In this document: positions 1-11,917 of the stretch, in pieces
Numbering within the stretch: position 1 is the first letter of the stretch
How the letters are laid out: the number at the start of each line of letters is the position of its first letter
DNA from: Capsicum annuum
Taxonomy: Eukaryota; Streptophyta; Magnoliopsida; Solanales; Solanaceae
Length of the DNA: 64,000 nucleotides
Assembly (NCBI RefSeq): GCF_002878395.1
Contig: NC_061111.1
Span: forward strand, 26,908,913-26,972,912
Direction: 5' to 3'
The notes under the pieces: model-generated
Seen by the model: only the letters and a program-made list of their open reading frames with translations
Databases searched by the model: none
Told to the model about the DNA's origin: nothing
Position numbers and translations under genes: made by a program

Positions 1-720
1 ATATATATATATATATATATATATGCATTCAAGAGTTCATATATATAAATATCTTTATATATATACATACATATCATGTAGTGATCGATTGATGAACGAT
101 TTAGTCAAAACCTAGTATATTAAGCTAAATAAATATAAAATTAATCGATCATTCATCTGAGTATGTATATGAAACACGTCGCATTATATTATTGGATAAT
201 ATACTTGTGTACGTATGTGATATATATATTACGTATTTAGAACTTGATATAGTCGATAGTGTGTATATGTGTGTGTATGTATAGGTATATACATATACAT
301 ATATATATATATATATAGTTTATACATATTGATTATATAGTGAAGGTATATTAATGACCTAAAATAAAACTAACCGATAATTCATCTGATCAGTGTATGT
401 GAAATACGTTATATATTATTATTATGGGGTAGTATAATAAAATCGTGTATGTGATGTTTATAGTACTTATTTGAAAGTTGATAGACAATTGAATATATGT
501 ATATATATATGTATATCTCGTGTAGTGACGTATGCAGTAATCGAAAGCTAGATAACTGAATCTATATATCAAAATATTTTGAATAATACATTGATATCAT
601 ACTATTGAGGAAATAGATATACAATTTAGTGTCAATATGTAGATACACGTATATTGTTGAAGTTGTAATAACGTAAGACAAGTAATCAATAATTTATTTG
701 ATTAACATATTCTAATAAGA
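1..720. repeat. AT-rich spacer with AT microsatellites and a degenerate direct repeat
   Basis: The stretch opens with an (AT)n run and holds further AT/GT runs near 240-320 and 500-515. Two diverged direct copies, at about 95-285 and 325-515, share the same order of landmarks: ATTCATCTGA (151 and 380), a GTATGTGAAA-like motif, then TATGTGAT. The offset is about 229 bp. No coding potential or known element terminus was recognised. Confidence 0.5.
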
Positions 721-730
721 GGTATATATA

Positions 731-876
731 TATATCAACGAATTTTGTAATTTACGATAAATTTTTGGTTAATTAGCATTTAATTACGATATTTTACATA
801 TATATATATATATAATATCGTAATTAAAAGCTACTTAACCAAAAATTTATCGCAAATTGCTTGATTCGTTGATATT
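731..876. repeat. Long near-perfect inverted repeat (hairpin) with TA-rich loop
   Basis: The left arm (about 731-793) and right arm (about 814-876) are reverse complements over roughly 60 bp with only a few mismatches. Both contain the core ACGATAAATTTTTGGTTAA or its mismatched counterpart, separated by a short (TA)n loop. This could be a snap-back MITE or other foldback element. No target duplication is visible because the flanks are themselves TA repeats. Confidence 0.7.
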
Positions 877-1004
877 ATTATACGATTGAGGAAATATACT
901 ACTTGCGTTATTGTTATAAATATTATAGAATTTATTAAAAAATTAATTTTAATTTATTAATTTATTAATTGTAGTAATTAAAATAATTTTTTTATTATTT
1001 TGTT

Positions 1005-1095
1005 AAAAACCGACCACATGTGGTCGGTTTTCTGAAAAAAATTTAAAATTGACCACGTGTGGTCGGTTTTTATTAAAATATCCAGAAAATCGACC
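1005..1095. repeat. Left subterminal palindromic repeats of the outer CACTA
   Basis: Two palindromes of the form CCGACCACNNGTGGTCGG and one half-site (TCGACCAC) lie in under 100 bp, spaced by A/T runs. The same unit recurs at 40890-41305. Subterminal repeats of this kind are the binding sites of the TNPA protein in En/Spm elements (family knowledge); binding here is inferred. Confidence 0.8.
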
Positions 1096-1129
1096 ACAAA
1101 ATAATTAAAAAAATTAATTATATAACTCC

Positions 1130-1366
1130 TACCCAACCCCAACCCCAACCCCAGATGACCCGACCCGATCCGACCTAAACTATATCCTAAGTCGACCTAA
1201 ACACCAAAACACACAAACACACACACACACACACACACAAAAATCACGCAAAACCCTAAAAATACCCAAATTAATTTCCCGATCGCAAAAATCACGTCAA
1301 AATCACCCTACCCACTGCTCCGGCGAGTGCTCCGTCCACTATTCTGGCGACCACAACTCATCTCAG
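1130..1366 (+). other. Putative 5' leader exon 1 of the outer CACTA transposase gene
   Basis: A C-rich leader follows the subterminal repeats. It has CCAACCCC repeats, an (AC)n run at 1217-1239 and a stretch ending in CTCAG, followed by GTATGA, a good 5' splice site at 1367. No long ORF is present, so it is best read as untranslated leader. The exon start is a guess from the composition change; the splice site is seen but its use is inferred. Confidence 0.5.
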
Positions 1367-1758
1367 GTATGAATTTTGTTGTATTTTGTGCTTTTTGTGC
1401 TTTTTGAGGTTGATTTATAGGTGTACTAGTTTATATAATTGTGAAATTTATAATGATGAAGATTAGGTTAGTTTGAACTAGTTTTTTAAGCTCATTTGAA
1501 GCTCGAATTTTGTTTAGTTATTTGCAAAATTTTTGAGCTATACACATAATTGTTTGAACTAGTTTTGCTTGTTTAGCTTGTTATTTTTTATTCTTGAATG
1601 GATTTTATGGTTTAGCTTCTTGTTTTTTATGAGGGTTTAGCTTGTTGTCTTTAAAGTGAATGGATTTACTTTTATGGTTTAGCACTTTAACTTGTTATTT
1701 TTAATATGAATTTTTCTAAATCACTCAAAGTTGGAATATTTTGTCTTGATTTTTATAG

Positions 1759-1812
1759 GTTCTTGATTCAGTGACCGGTTATCTCTTTCACTTTAATTTA
1801 GGCCAAGTAAAG
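1759..1812 (+). other. Putative 5' leader exon 2 of the outer CACTA transposase gene
   Basis: This short segment is bounded by a TTTTTATAG acceptor (ends 1758) and an AAG/GTAAGT donor at 1813, both strong plant splice signals. The next plausible acceptor in the same gene is CCGTAG, directly before the transposase ATG at 24858. Intron 2 would therefore originally have been the minisatellite region and is now about 23 kb because the Ogre lies in it. Inferred from splice motifs only. Confidence 0.45.
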
Positions 1813-1827
1813 GTAAGTTAATTTCTC

Positions 1828-1992
1828 TCAATTCACTATTGTTGTTATCTTCATGTTATTGTTCATATTGAAGTCTAGTGAAGCCGTGTGTGGCCTTATT
1901 CGATTCACTAGCATTGTTGTTGTCTTCTTGTTATTGTTTATATTGAAGTCTAGTGAAGTCGTGTGTGGCCTTGTTCGATTCACTAGCATTGT
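1828..1992. repeat. Tandem duplication, unit about 75 bp
   Basis: Two copies of a segment containing GAAGTCTAGTGAAG and GTGTGTGGCCTT lie head to tail (landmark at 1871 and 1946), with few differences. It lies in the putative second leader intron, just before the larger minisatellite. Confidence 0.75.
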
Positions 1993-2039
1993 TGTTGACA
2001 ACTTGTAGGCCTTGTTGTTGCTTGTTTCTTGAATGTTGT

Positions 2040-2911
2040 TTTGTTTTGATACTTAGTCACTTGAAAATGGTTAAGTGGAGGAACTTTAAAGGTCATTTTT
2101 TTGTTTTGAATGTTGTTTGGTATGTGACTTAATTGATTGAAAATGGTTAAGTGTGAAGACTTTAAAGGAATTTTTTTTTGTTTTGAATGTAGTTTGTTTG
2201 GTGACTTAGTGGTTCAAAACGGTTAAGTGTAGGGACTTTAAAGGAGATTTTTTTGTTTTGAATGCGGTTTGGTAGGTGACTTAGTTGCTTGAAAATGGTT
2301 AAGTCTAGGGACTTTAAAGTGGATTTTGTGTTTTGATTGTGGTTTTATTTTGATACTTAGTTGGTTGAAAATGGTTAAGTGTAGGGACATTAAAGGGGAT
2401 TTATTTGTTTTGAATGTGGTTTGGTAGGTGACTTAGTTAGTTCAAAACAGTTAAGTGTAGGGACTTTAAAACAGATTTTTGTATTTTGAATGCGGTTTTG
2501 TAGGTGACTTAGTTGGATCAAAACGGTTAAGTGTAGGGAATTTAAAGGGGATTTTTTTGTTTTGAATGTAGTTTGCTTGGTAACTTAGTCGCTTGAAAAT
2601 GGTTAAGTCTAGGAACTTTGAAGGAGATTTTATGTTTTGAATGTGATTTTGTTTTGATACTTAGTTGGTTGAAAATGGTTAAGTGTAGGGACTTTAAAGG
2701 AAATTTTTTTGTTTTGAATGTAGTTTTGTAGGTGACTTAGTTGGTTGAAAATGGTTGTCTAAGGACTTTAAAGGGGATTTTTTTTGTTTTGAATATTGTT
2801 TGGTAAGTGACTTTGTTGAATGGTTAAGTCTAGAGACTTTAATGGGGTTTTTTTTTGTTTTGAATGTGGTTTGGTTGGTGACTTAGTCACTTAAATATGG
2901 TTAAGTGTAGA
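2040..2911. repeat. Minisatellite, about 12 units of about 76 bp (left part)
   Basis: Each unit carries GGTTAAGTGTAGGGACTTTA, TGTTTTGAATG and GTGACTTAGT in the same order. The GGTTAAG landmark recurs at about 2068, 2147, 2219, 2297, 2371, 2447, 2523, 2600, 2677, 2822 and 2897. The array stops in mid-unit at 2911, where the Ogre LTR begins, and resumes in the same unit at 24717. It lies in the putative leader intron of the outer CACTA. Confidence 0.9.
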
Positions 2912-4077
2912 TGTTGACACCTAATTTTTGTCCTCCACAACTACGTTTAATCTCGAATTTCTTCGATTTCCAAATAAAATCACAAGAATTATTTTTTCCA
3001 AATAAATGCATTTTAAATTATGCATTTGGGCTAAATTTGTCATTTAAGTGATAATTATCTATTTCGTATTTGTATATACGGATTGTATAAATAATGTCAT
3101 TTAAATGAACATTTTCATCAAAATTGGACTTTAAATTAAGGATTATTTGGAAAATAAATTTAATAATTAAAGTCTTGATTCAAATATATTTGTCTTAAAA
3201 AATAATTTATCTGAATAAATATGTGTTTGATTTTATCGAATCCAGAAGCTCGGGGTTAAATGAGGTATTAGTTCATCTCAAATTTTGACTTAATTTGGCC
3301 AATCTATTAGATTTGGCCAAAATTGAAATCAAATTGGCCATAATTGCGATACAATTGGCCAATTGATTTTCAATTTGGCCAAATCTCCAATTCCTATTCC
3401 TAATGATCCAACCCATACCTCTCAATTAATAACCCATTCCAATTTTTAACCCAATTTTCCCAAACGCCTGGGCCCATTTCGTGTTTTCTTTAAACAATAG
3501 CCCAACGAGAGGATTTCCAATTAACAACATCAATAGGCCCAAATCCAACCCCCTCCAATTGCCCAAAGGTCATAAGATCCGGCCCACTACCCTATTTCCC
3601 TTCTTTTTCCCACAAAACCCTTCTCTTCCAAGGCAGCCAAGCTGCGTACCAACTCCATCAATTTCGCAACCCGCCTCCAACAACCCAATTCAGCCAAAAT
3701 CGAACCATCTCCAACCCATTTTCGTACTGACTTAGCCCCAGCTCGTCAGTTTTCTCTTCACACGCGTTTCACACAACATTTGGACGAAGAAAAGCCTCGA
3801 ATCTTCTAGAAACGAGGTTAGGTGGCCTCTCAACATTTCAATTCCGTGAATTTCAGAATAATGGTACAAATCTAGTACGTATTTGGCTAATTTCTATTGG
3901 TTGGGGGAGAGGATTCGTTTTTCTCAAATGGTATTGGTCCATCATTTCAATTTCGGGGGAGGATAATCCAAAAATTGGAATCTTTGTTGATGAAATCTCG
4001 AACTGGAGGGAGAATTGGGAATTTCAAATTCCAAATATCCTACGATTCAAGTCCCAAAATGCCCCTGAATTCTCTCA

Positions 4078-4087
4078 TCTATAAAGG
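4078..4087 (+). promoter_or_regulatory. Probable TATA box of the Ogre 5' LTR
   Basis: CTATAAAGGC lies in a GC-richer context about 1.2 kb into the LTR, followed by a pyrimidine-rich leader. The same position in the 3' LTR reads CTATATAAGG (about 21677-21687). This is the likely start region of the genomic RNA; no transcript data. Confidence 0.5.
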
Positions 4088-5796
4088 CCTCTTGGGTCAC
4101 TGTTTTGGAGGGATTTTTTTCTATCTTCTTTTCCTTCAGAGTTCTCTGGGAATAGTTCTCCTAAAAGCTGAAAAAGAGAGGAAATCTTGGGGTTGAAAAA
4201 TTAGGGTTCAAAACTTTGGGGATTTTTCTTTTTGCTCTCCTCTTCTTTCTCTTCTGAATTTGAAAATTGGGAGGTTGAAATTTTGGGGTTGAGAATTCGG
4301 GGTTTTCAGAAAGAACTGAGAGTTGAAAGGAAGAGAAAAATTTTTGGTTCTGAAAGATTGATTCGAAAGAAGCTGCTATGAGGTTTCTATTTTCTCGGTG
4401 GTAGTCGGAATCCTATCATCAGCTCGTTCTCCCATTTTACTGCACTAAGAGAGGTAAATATCTCTCTCCTCATTTAATTTTATTAGCATTCTTCTTCATC
4501 CCTTTTCTCTATAGTAATGGTTGTTTGTTTGAATGCTGAAAGTGCGGTATGTGTGGAGATTGTGTAGTTGTTTGAATGGTGAACGTGAGGTTTATTGTAA
4601 AGGCTGTGTATTCCGTTTAAACGATGAAAGTGAGGTCCTTTTGGATGGTTGGATGTAGAGGCTGTTGTATGATTATAATTATGGTGATGCTGTGCTTGTT
4701 CGCTGTAGAGGCTCCGAATGCCATAATTTTTCTTTGATGATGAAAGTGAAGTTTGTTGTATGGTTATGATGGTTTTCATGAATTTTTAACTCCTTGTCCA
4801 TAGCTTTGTCTCTGTTTGTTTTATCTCTGCTTTACTTTGGTTATTTACTAAATTGACAACCTCATGCTGGTTCGGTGTTAGCTCACGTGCTTAAGAATCG
4901 AAGTCTTGTGAGGGCACAGTCAAGAAATAGTATTCCGTTCTTCATTCGTATGTTTGGTAACGTAAAAGCCTATCAATGCTACTATTTGTTCTCAGTTATT
5001 TTTGGTTTTTCTCAATGCATATTTAAGCTTTCTCAGCTATTGTGCGATTTCCTCCCGTTTCTAGTTACTGTTGTGAATAAGGAAGCCTTATGAATCTTCA
5101 GTCATTAGCTTGCTGTCTAAAGGAATTAGCTAAAGAAGATAAAAGTGTTCAAAGGACTTTGGTTCAGATTTTTCTTTTAAGCTTGTTATTGATAACCTGA
5201 TTTCGTTAAGAAATGCATTTTCATATAGACTATTGAGAAATTCAAGATCAATGGATTGTTTCTTGTATTATCCGTATCTAATTTTCCTTTTTCTATTTGA
5301 TCCTACCCTTTGTTAAATGCCTTTGATTGAAATTTGGGATAACATTTTTCTACTATTTGTGAACTGCTTTAGTCACAGGCCCTCATGGGAATTTTTGAGA
5401 GCAAGTGTCATTAAATTTGTAAAAGCTTTTCAGATAACAAGCCAGATTAAGTGATACAGATCATATCAAGAAATACATCTATCATGTTGTTTTTAATTTT
5501 TCTTCATGGTGCATGACTTGTTTGGGTAAACAAAAGGACTGATTTCAGATTTAACAAGTTTTATAAGATTTTGTCCTCTAAATTCTTGTTTATTACTTCT
5601 CATTTTCAGAAAAAAGAATGAATATTATTATTCTGCAACTTTTGCTAGTTCTACTATTCTGACATTATGTGCTCTTCACTTCAATTTTGCTTCAGATTAT
5701 TGAATTTAATAATGGTATACCATGTAAAGTGAATCTAGATTTGATTGCAATGTCTTGTTTATGATTTCCTTTCAATGGATCTGGCTCATGTCTCCT

Positions 5797-5918
5797 GAGT
5801 CGGGGGTCTATCGGAAACAGCCTCTCTACTTCTTCGGAGGTAGCGGTATGGACTGCGTACATCTTACCCTCCCCAGACCCCACTTTGTGGGAATACACTG
5901 GGTTTGTTGTTGTAGTTG
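5797..5918 (+). repeat. LINE/SINE-type 3' tail embedded in the Ogre 5' LTR
   Basis: The segment runs from GAGTCGGGGGTCTATCGG through CTACTTCTTCGGAGGTAGCG and CTTACCCTCCCCAGACCCCA to a TTG-rich end. It matches, nearly base for base, the 3' end of the RTE-type LINE fragment at 61263-61384. The same segment is at the same place in the 3' LTR. Confidence 0.85.
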
Positions 5919-7176
5919 CTGGCTAGGAGTGTCAAAAGTTGGTTGATATAGTAGGAATCATCGAGACTAGAAACTACATACTAGAACCATGCTTGTCAGT
6001 GTAAAACCTCCCTTTAAGAGCTTATGCAGAGAACTCTTTCCTTGTTATTCTATGACCTTTTGTTTGTTGTGTTCACTGCTTGTTGTGTTCAAGAATGTAT
6101 CTGTACCTTTAAATAGATTATCTAAGTATGCACAAACCATGCGCAATATGATTTATTGAATTATGCATCATTTTTAGGGAGGTTATTTTAGTTGTCTTGA
6201 TTCCGTTTGGATTGTTATATATACCCGCCCATGCTTTTGCATCGTATCGTCTGATTCTCATTTTATTATGTGCATGTGTGTGCATCATTATGATTCAAAT
6301 TTGGTCTCTGATGTTTCTCTTATTTTGAGGTTTGTTATGTCTCGAATGGTAGTTAATTCATTCATCTTTTCTTTGCATGAAAACCGTCTGAGTCCCGCAC
6401 GGACTCTTTCCTGTTGCATTTTTTTGTGGGCCAATGCAGCCTATCTCTTCGAGTCAAACTCAAAAGAAAGTTCAAAGTCGATCATATGTCATACAAATAG
6501 AAGGAGTCGAAAGAAGAAGAAATGAGTTGAAATCCACATTCGAAGCGGCTAAAAGATAAAAGTCTCATCTGTTATTTTATTTTAGCTAAATTATTGTTGT
6601 CCTTATTTATTTTATTTTCTTATTTATTCATTCATTCATTTCGGCCTCGAAGCCAAAGTTGTATTTAATACAGGTGGGGCGAATTTTGAGCCAAAAGGGC
6701 TCGAAAACTAGATTAGGACAAGTGAAATAGGCTGAAAGCCTAAACTATTTTAGGATAGGTTGATTTGGGCCCAATGGCCTAAATCCCTTACTTCCTCCCC
6801 TTCCCCTAGTTCCTTATGTTTGTTTGCCTTATATGCTTTGCGAACCTAGTTAAATCCTTAGTAAAGTCACTAAAAAACTAGTTTTGCATAAACATCAAAA
6901 TATTTCTAAAACCGTTTTCTTTTTAAAAAACAACTTTTTTCAAGGTTAATCAAAGACAATTTTCAAACAGTCCGAATAACCGCAAGTTAGCGGACGTTTT
7001 AGGTGCCTAACACCTTCCTAAAACGTTAATAGGAACCACTTATTCAGAATCTCCTAACTTAAAATGATTTTCCTATTTTGAATCGTTGGAAGTAACTCTC
7101 TAAAGGTTTCTTAATTCCTTTTCAAAATTAAGTGGCGACTCTCTTTCAAAAAGTCAAAGTTTCCGCAAAACAGAAA

Positions 7177-7194
7177 TGGCGACTCTGCTAGGAA
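7177..7194 (+). other. Ogre primer binding site (tRNA-Arg type)
   Basis: TGGCGACTCTGCTAGGAA lies four bases after the end of the 5' LTR. TGGCGACTCTGCTGGGG-type sites, complementary to a tRNA-Arg 3' end, are the standard primer site of Ogre/Tat elements. Confidence 0.85.
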
Positions 7195-7705
7195 ATTTTA
7201 ACTAGGTTCTAACCAAATGTTTGATTTTGTCTTTTGATTAACTGTTTATGTATTTATGTATTTCGATTCTGTAAAGTTTAATTATCGCATCTCATGGCAT
7301 ATTCCTGCATTATTTAAATTGTTTTGGGGTTTCGTAGATATCCCGGCCCCTGTTGTTCAATTCCAAAATGTGTTGGAAATATGAACGGCTTATAAGCACG
7401 TGAGTCATCTGATGGCTATTCGTATTTTCAAACTCAAGTTGTCCGCTTGAGAAGCAGTGTTCAAACCCACTCTAGACACCGACGATAAAACGAAACCAAA
7501 ATCCTATTTTAGGTATGAGCCTAGGACGACCCAATACCCAAGCGGGGTATTGGGCCAATTAGAAAACCTACCCTACGTCTATTGACCCCGAGTCAATTAC
7601 AGACGAATCATATTTATGTGTTGAAAACATATATGTTTGTCTAATTCAATCTATTACACTTTGGGGTCGGGGGAAGGCCTATCTTTGTCTATTTTCGTGT
7701 AGGAT
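7195..7705 (+). other. Ogre untranslated leader
   Basis: No conserved coding sequence was recognised between the primer binding site and ORF1. Confidence 0.5.
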
Positions 7706-9312
7706 ATGGCTCAACTACATTTCCATGAAAAGTTCAAGATGGTTACTAAACCCGATGATTTCTTGAAACTATGGTGGGATCACATGAGCACAGAAGAGAG
7801 AAAGATTATTAGAACACACATCGGGCATCTCCCTTCTTTGATCGAGATGGACGCTTGGCCTGAAATGATCCATGTACTAACAACTTTTTGGGAAGATCAG
7901 AATATGGTCTTTCGCTTCGGGGATGTTGAATTGACACCTACCATTGAAGAGGTATTGATTTGTTATGAGAGTACTGAAATGTGTTTTAAGAAAAGGGAGA
8001 CACCTGATAAGAATATTTTAGTCCAGTTGTGTGGGATCGTCAAAAGATCAAAAAGGTATTTTTAACTAACGACGACACCTGGCTAGGAGAACGTGATGGA
8101 GCAAATGTCACTTTTAATGAGTTGTATCATCGGTTCAGAAGATTCAATGCTTTTTCACAAATTTGGACATAAATTTGAGTCAAAAGTAAAATGGAAGGAG
8201 ACAAGAGCCTTTGCATTTGCGGTAGGCCTACTTGGAACCATGGTGTTCCCACAGGGGGAAAATGGCACAATTCATCCAAGGGTTGTCTCAGTGACCCATG
8301 CACTCTTCTTTGGAATGGAGTACAATTCTAAAAAGGTATTCCACAACTTAGCTCCCATGATTTTCGCCGACATATATCGAGCTTTGGGAAGATGTCAAGC
8401 CAAGAATCATTTCTTTTAAGGCTGCAACCTTATATTGCAATGGTGGATGATGATGCATTTGGTGAAAAATCCTAGAGTGGTACAACCTGATCACAAAACA
8501 AGAAAGAATCTCCTAAAATCGCATGACATGTGGTTGTTTCTATACAAGTTCAAAAGGGAAACATCTCATGAATTCTGGTTTAAAACTCTTGGGGAATTCA
8601 GAGATGACGATGTGCAATGGTCCATTAACTATCTTCGTTCAGGGAAATACACCATTCGAGAGGGCGAGTGGCCTTTTCTAGTGCTTTCGGGTCTCAGAGG
8701 GACCCGTCCCTACAATCCTAGCAGAGTTCTTAGACAATTCGAGATCAGGCAGGAGACACCTCAAATTGATTTTATGCTCAGATTCTTCACCGAGTATAAT
8801 GAAAGCGAGCCCCCGCTCAAAGACTACATGATAAATGGATGGAGAAGAAGAAGGTGGACGGAAGTCTCTTTCTGTATAAGGTATGAACCTGAAGTCAGTG
8901 ACACTTACAAGGAGTGGTTTAAAAAGAGCCTCGTCGGAGCATTGATTCCGGGGCCAAACGTGCCCACTCGAGTCATGGATGTAGAATCTGAGCATCAGAT
9001 CCGACTCCACAAGCTTCAAGATGAGTTTTAGAAAAGTGAAATTGTGCACCGACAGATGCATGTAGAAGATGCTTTAACAATACGTATATTGAGGGAAGAG
9101 TTGGAGCTAGGCAAGAGGCTGATGATGTTAGGTAGTGTTTAATCGATTTGGATGATAGCATGACCTCCCAACTCGATAGTATAGGAAAAATGACTTACGA
9201 CAGCAAGGCACAGTTATGCGGAGGTCATCTGATCATCAATAGATATCAAATAGCACAGGAGGTGAGCAAGGAAAAGAAGGCAAAGGCAGACGAAGGAGCC
9301 TACGGTAGCTAG
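7706..9312 (+). pseudogene. Ogre ORF1 (plant-mobile-domain-like protein), broken
   Basis: This is the extra ORF that Ogre elements carry before gag; its function is unknown. The frame opens at the ATG at 7706 and gives a WPEMIHVL...FRFGDVELTPTIEEV region resembling the plant mobile domain and Ogre ORF1 proteins. Similarity continues in shifted frames at 8093-8419 and 8435-9031, then to a lysine-rich end and stop at about 9312. At least three frame changes or stops separate the pieces, so no full protein can be made. The middle piece is hydrophobic, with AFAVGLLGTMVFP. An origin from a host plant-mobile-domain gene is a family-level hypothesis, not shown here. Confidence 0.8.
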
Positions 9313-9838
9313 TTTTTCTATTTCCCCTGCGTAGGAAATTATCTTCTTTCATGTTATTTCCCTTTTTCCCTAAAGATTGTATCCTTTTTTTGTTATCTTT
9401 TGTAGGCATTTATGCCCTTTTGTGTCAATATAAGTTGGGGGATAATGATTGACTTTAAGGAAGCATATATTTTCTTCAAAATCGTTAGGCCTGAACCCTT
9501 TGCTCAAAAAGGGTCACCCCAGTTAGGATACGTATTATTATAATATTTTGTGTAATATAGTTGTCTTATGTGCTTATGTGTGTTTGTTTGTATCAAAGCC
9601 AAGTTTACCCGCTATGCTTTTATGGATGAATTTGACTATGACTCAAACAACTCTATGTGGTTATTTCTTGTCAAACATTTTGCATTACTTATCACATATG
9701 AAAACTAACATATCTGCCTTTGAGTTATTTTACTTTACAGATATAGAAACTACTCCATGTTGATATAAGCTGGCAGAACATCCCTACTTCACCCGGTCAA
9801 AAGCGCATAAAATCCCATCCTCTGACCATCATTCAATA
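9313..9838 (+). other. Ogre spacer between ORF1 and gag
   Basis: AT-rich, with no recognisable domain; a short frame at 9548-9763 has no similarity I know of. Confidence 0.5.
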
Positions 9839-11905
9839 ATGACTGGAAATGATGAAGAAAACGTATTGACGAAGAAAACGTATTGACCATCAGAGACAAC
9901 GTAATAGCGGAACAGAATGAGATGATTGCAAAGCTTGCAAGGAAGTTACAAATGCTTCAGGAGGAAATAAATTGCACTCTAGATTTGGCTAACCTAGCCA
10001 CACCGTCAATGCCCCCGCTCCAGAAGGATACGGGACTCCGCTCCAAATTCCTCCCCTCAGTACACCTATTCTTGGGAATCAGCCAAATAACGTATCATCC
10101 ATCTCCGCTACCCCATTTGTCCAAAATACCAATTGCGAAAATAACCCAGATGCTTACCATCCGTAAAATCCATCTCTAACCCCGCAGAACCCATCTTCGA
10201 ATCCATTCCCAAATCCCCAGAACACATTTATAAATAAACAAAATGCATTCCCAAATCCATAAGATTCACTCCCAAACCCACAAAATCCATCGAATATATC
10301 ACCAAATCCACCAAATTCATTTCTAAATTCGTAAAATCCTTCTCAGATTCCACCAAACTACTCACAAATTCAACAGAACCTTTCCAATTTCCAAAACATC
10401 CTCCCCACCTACCAACCAACTTTCTTTCATCCGCAAAATCAAACCTTCCTTCCAAACCCTCATGCCATCATATCCCCTGATATCCATAATCCCCTTCTTA
10501 ATCCTGAGATGGACCACTACGAGGAGAAGGAGAAAGAGTGAAGGACCGAGCATGAAATAAAGTTGTTAGCTATGAATGAAGAGATCGTGAGGATTAAATA
10601 ATCTCATGGAGAGAGCGACCACGATGGTTTAGGGTATGATGATTTATGTGTTCACCCTAGAGCAGATCTACCAGAAGGGTAAAAGGTCCCTAAGTTTAAA
10701 GTATTTGACGGTACTAAAAACCCAATGGCGCATCTAAGAAGGTAATCTGATCAGATGGTGAGGTTAGGGAAAAATGAGGCGTTATTGATGCGTCTATTCA
10801 GTCAAAGTTTAAGTGGCGAAGCCTTAGAGTGGTTCATTTCTCAGGAGCTGAAAAGATAGACTGGTTGGAAAGTATTAGCCAAGGGTTTCCTTGACAGGTT
10901 CGTGTTTAACATTGAAATAGTCCCCGACCGATATTCACTAGATCGGATCAAACAGAAGAGTGATGCGTGTTTTCGAGACTATGCTTTCCATTGGAGGAAA
11001 GAAGCTGCCAAAGTGTAACCCCTCATGTCTGAGGAAGAAATGGTATCTGTGTTCTCTCGCACTCAAGAAGGAGAATATTATACTAGGATGGTGTTCGCTA
11101 TCAGGGCAACTTTTGCAGATTTGGTAAAAATAGGAGAATAGCTAGAAGAAGATATTTGAACAGGAAAAATTGCCAAGACCCCAACATCATTTGGGACTGC
11201 TTTGTTCTCGAAGAAGAAAAAGGAGGATGTAGACACGATTTCTGCTGATTCTGTTGCAAAAACAAAAAAGAGGTTCAACTCTAGGAATATTTTCTCCTCT
11301 CCGCCATTACCAAACTTTCAGCATGTATTCTAACCCCAACCTCAGTACCAAACTCCACTCCTAAATATCCAACCCCAGTACCAAGCTCCACTCCCAAATG
11401 TCCAATCCCAATGCCAAGCTCCACAGCCAAATATTTTTCCCCCATATCAAGTTTCACCGCCAATTATCAACCTCATGTCCAATCTACACTTCTAAACAAC
11501 TGGACCAACATCCAAGAACCTCCAAATTATCATCAAGTGTCGCCTTCTGCAAATCAGAATCATTATAACCTTCCGCGTTCAAACATCAAAAAGAAACCTC
11601 CCTAAAACTTCACGCTGCTGGCTGAAAGTCGTACCCAACTATTTAAAAGATTGAAGAATGCCAGTCATTTACAATCGATCCAGCCAAAGCCTATCAATCC
11701 CAACTCTCGATTTTACCATCCTGATCAAAATTGTGCCTATCATTTAGGAGCAGCAGGGCACAGTACCGAGGATTGTATTATCTTAAAACATAAGATCTAA
11801 GATTTGATTGATCAAAAGGTCATCACGTTTTAGTTACCGACGACAAATGTCAACAGTAACCCATTGCCTAATCATGGGGGACCTACAGTTAACATGATCT
11901 AAATA
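9839..11905 (+). pseudogene. Ogre gag, broken
   Basis: Gag forms the virus-like particle and packages the RNA. The likely start is the ATG at 9839. A 17 bp tandem duplication (9854-9870 and 9871-9887) then throws the frame; after it comes a coiled-coil segment (IRDNVIAEQNEMIAKLARKL). A long Asn/Pro-rich low-complexity region follows (about 10180-10500). The conserved retrotransposon gag domain lies at about 10680-11150, with KVPKFKVFDGTKNPMAHL, then SGEALEWF and RYSLDRIKQK; it is crossed by several stops. After Pro/Gln repeats (11330-11460) there is a C-x-x-H...GHSTEDC motif (about 11732-11776), the nucleocapsid-like signature seen in Tat elements. Not translatable as it stands. Confidence 0.85.
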
Positions 11906-11917
11906 GAAGGAGAATGG

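Larger units (their letters stand above)
2912..7172 (+). repeat. Ogre 5' LTR (4,261 bp)
   Basis: It starts TGTTGACACC and ends GCAAAACA, and aligns along its whole length with 20491-24716. A 19 bp segment around 20961 of the 3' copy is absent here. It includes a TATA box, a locally repetitive stretch at about 4500-4760 (repeated GAAAGTG...GTAGAGGCT motifs), a LINE/SINE-like tail and a polypyrimidine-rich end. Small ORFs within it are in non-conserved frames and are not considered genes. Confidence 0.95.

Noticed and set aside
1135..1155. CCAACCCCAACCCCAACCCC, telomere-like repeat
   Set aside because: Plant telomeres are CCCTAAA (or CCCTAAA-like) arrays; this is only three units of a different motif in a C-rich leader.
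3481..4196. Two plus-strand ORFs in the Ogre 5' LTR as possible genes
   Set aside because: They lie in LTR sequence; the matching 3' LTR region does not preserve the frames.
4483..6525. ORFs on both strands in the LTR (for example around 5692-5946)
   Set aside because: The 5692-5946 frames are recurrent only because the LINE/SINE tail is repeated in both LTRs and elsewhere; frames open on both strands at once.
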